Below are positions 5,487-5,500 of a stretch of 5,500 nt of DNA, piece after piece; position 1 is the first letter of the stretch; every line of letters starts with the position of its first letter. The notes beneath the pieces were generated by a model. The model made no database searches and was not told the origin of the DNA. It worked only from the letters and a program-made list of their open reading frames with translations. This DNA is from Nitrosarchaeum sp. (GTDB lineage Archaea; Thermoproteota; Nitrososphaeria; Nitrososphaerales; Nitrosopumilaceae): positions 1 through 5,500 of the forward strand of contig SICY01000065.1 of NCBI GenBank assembly GCA_009697485.1. The letters run 5' to 3'. Position numbers and translations under genes: made by a program.

Positions 5487-5500
5487 ACTAAAATGGCTTG

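Noticed and set aside
5493..5500. Start of a divergent plus-strand gene at ATG 5493
   Set aside because: Only two codons are visible, no TATA-like box precedes it at the right distance, and the hairpin just upstream fits a gene end better.
5426..5500. Minus-strand frame open from the edge to TAG at 5428-5426
   Set aside because: It is only 24 codons, runs through the hairpin and ends inside the TATA-like box, so chance is more likely than a coding end.
1..5500. CRISPR array, insertion sequence or attachment site
   Set aside because: There are no regularly spaced repeats, no transposase or integrase frame, and no long terminal inverted repeats.

Overview
The window looks like AT-rich chromosome from a marine ammonia-oxidising archaeon of the Nitrosopumilus type (Thaumarchaeota/Nitrososphaerota). 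This is inference. It rests on the residue-level look of HemL, HemC, the short PiT transporter and its DUF47 partner, on TATA-like boxes instead of bacterial -35/-10 signals, on weak or absent Shine-Dalgarno sites, and on oligo-T ends after genes. No database search was possible.

Every gene I can support is on the minus strand, so transcription runs from high to low coordinates. At the right edge (5399-5500) there is a hairpin flanked by A and T tracts and then a TATA-like promoter. They precede a gene at 4913-5371 whose product resembles the Hcp tube protein of type VI secretion. An oligo-T terminator and a 166-bp AT-rich gap follow. A second TATA-like promoter then leads into a compact run: a DUF47/PhoU-like PiT partner (4117-4746), a PiT phosphate permease (3122-4108), an ArsC-type arsenate reductase (2686-3090) and an aquaporin (2021-2686). 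Junctions in this run are overlapping or short (at most 31 bp). After another 46 bp come two tetrapyrrole genes, hemL (697-1974) and hemC (700 to beyond the left edge), whose stop and start overlap.

The four middle genes make functional sense together. PiT carriers take up phosphate and let arsenate in by mistake. DUF47 proteins partner or control PiT. The reductase has the three cysteines needed to turn arsenate into arsenite. The aquaporin lacks the water-channel histidine and could let neutral arsenite leave downhill. This resembles in logic the aqpS-arsC arrangement known from Sinorhizobium meliloti, but here it is joined to the phosphate uptake genes and no ArsB, Acr3 or ArsR is visible in the window. 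hemL and hemC are consecutive-pathway enzymes for tetrapyrroles (haem, sirohaem, cobalamin).

The points most worth a second look are the phosphate/arsenate run, the solitary Hcp-like protein, a 12-bp TATA-like element placed at exactly the same distance from two start codons, and a perfect 9-bp-stem inverted repeat inside the end of the PiT gene.
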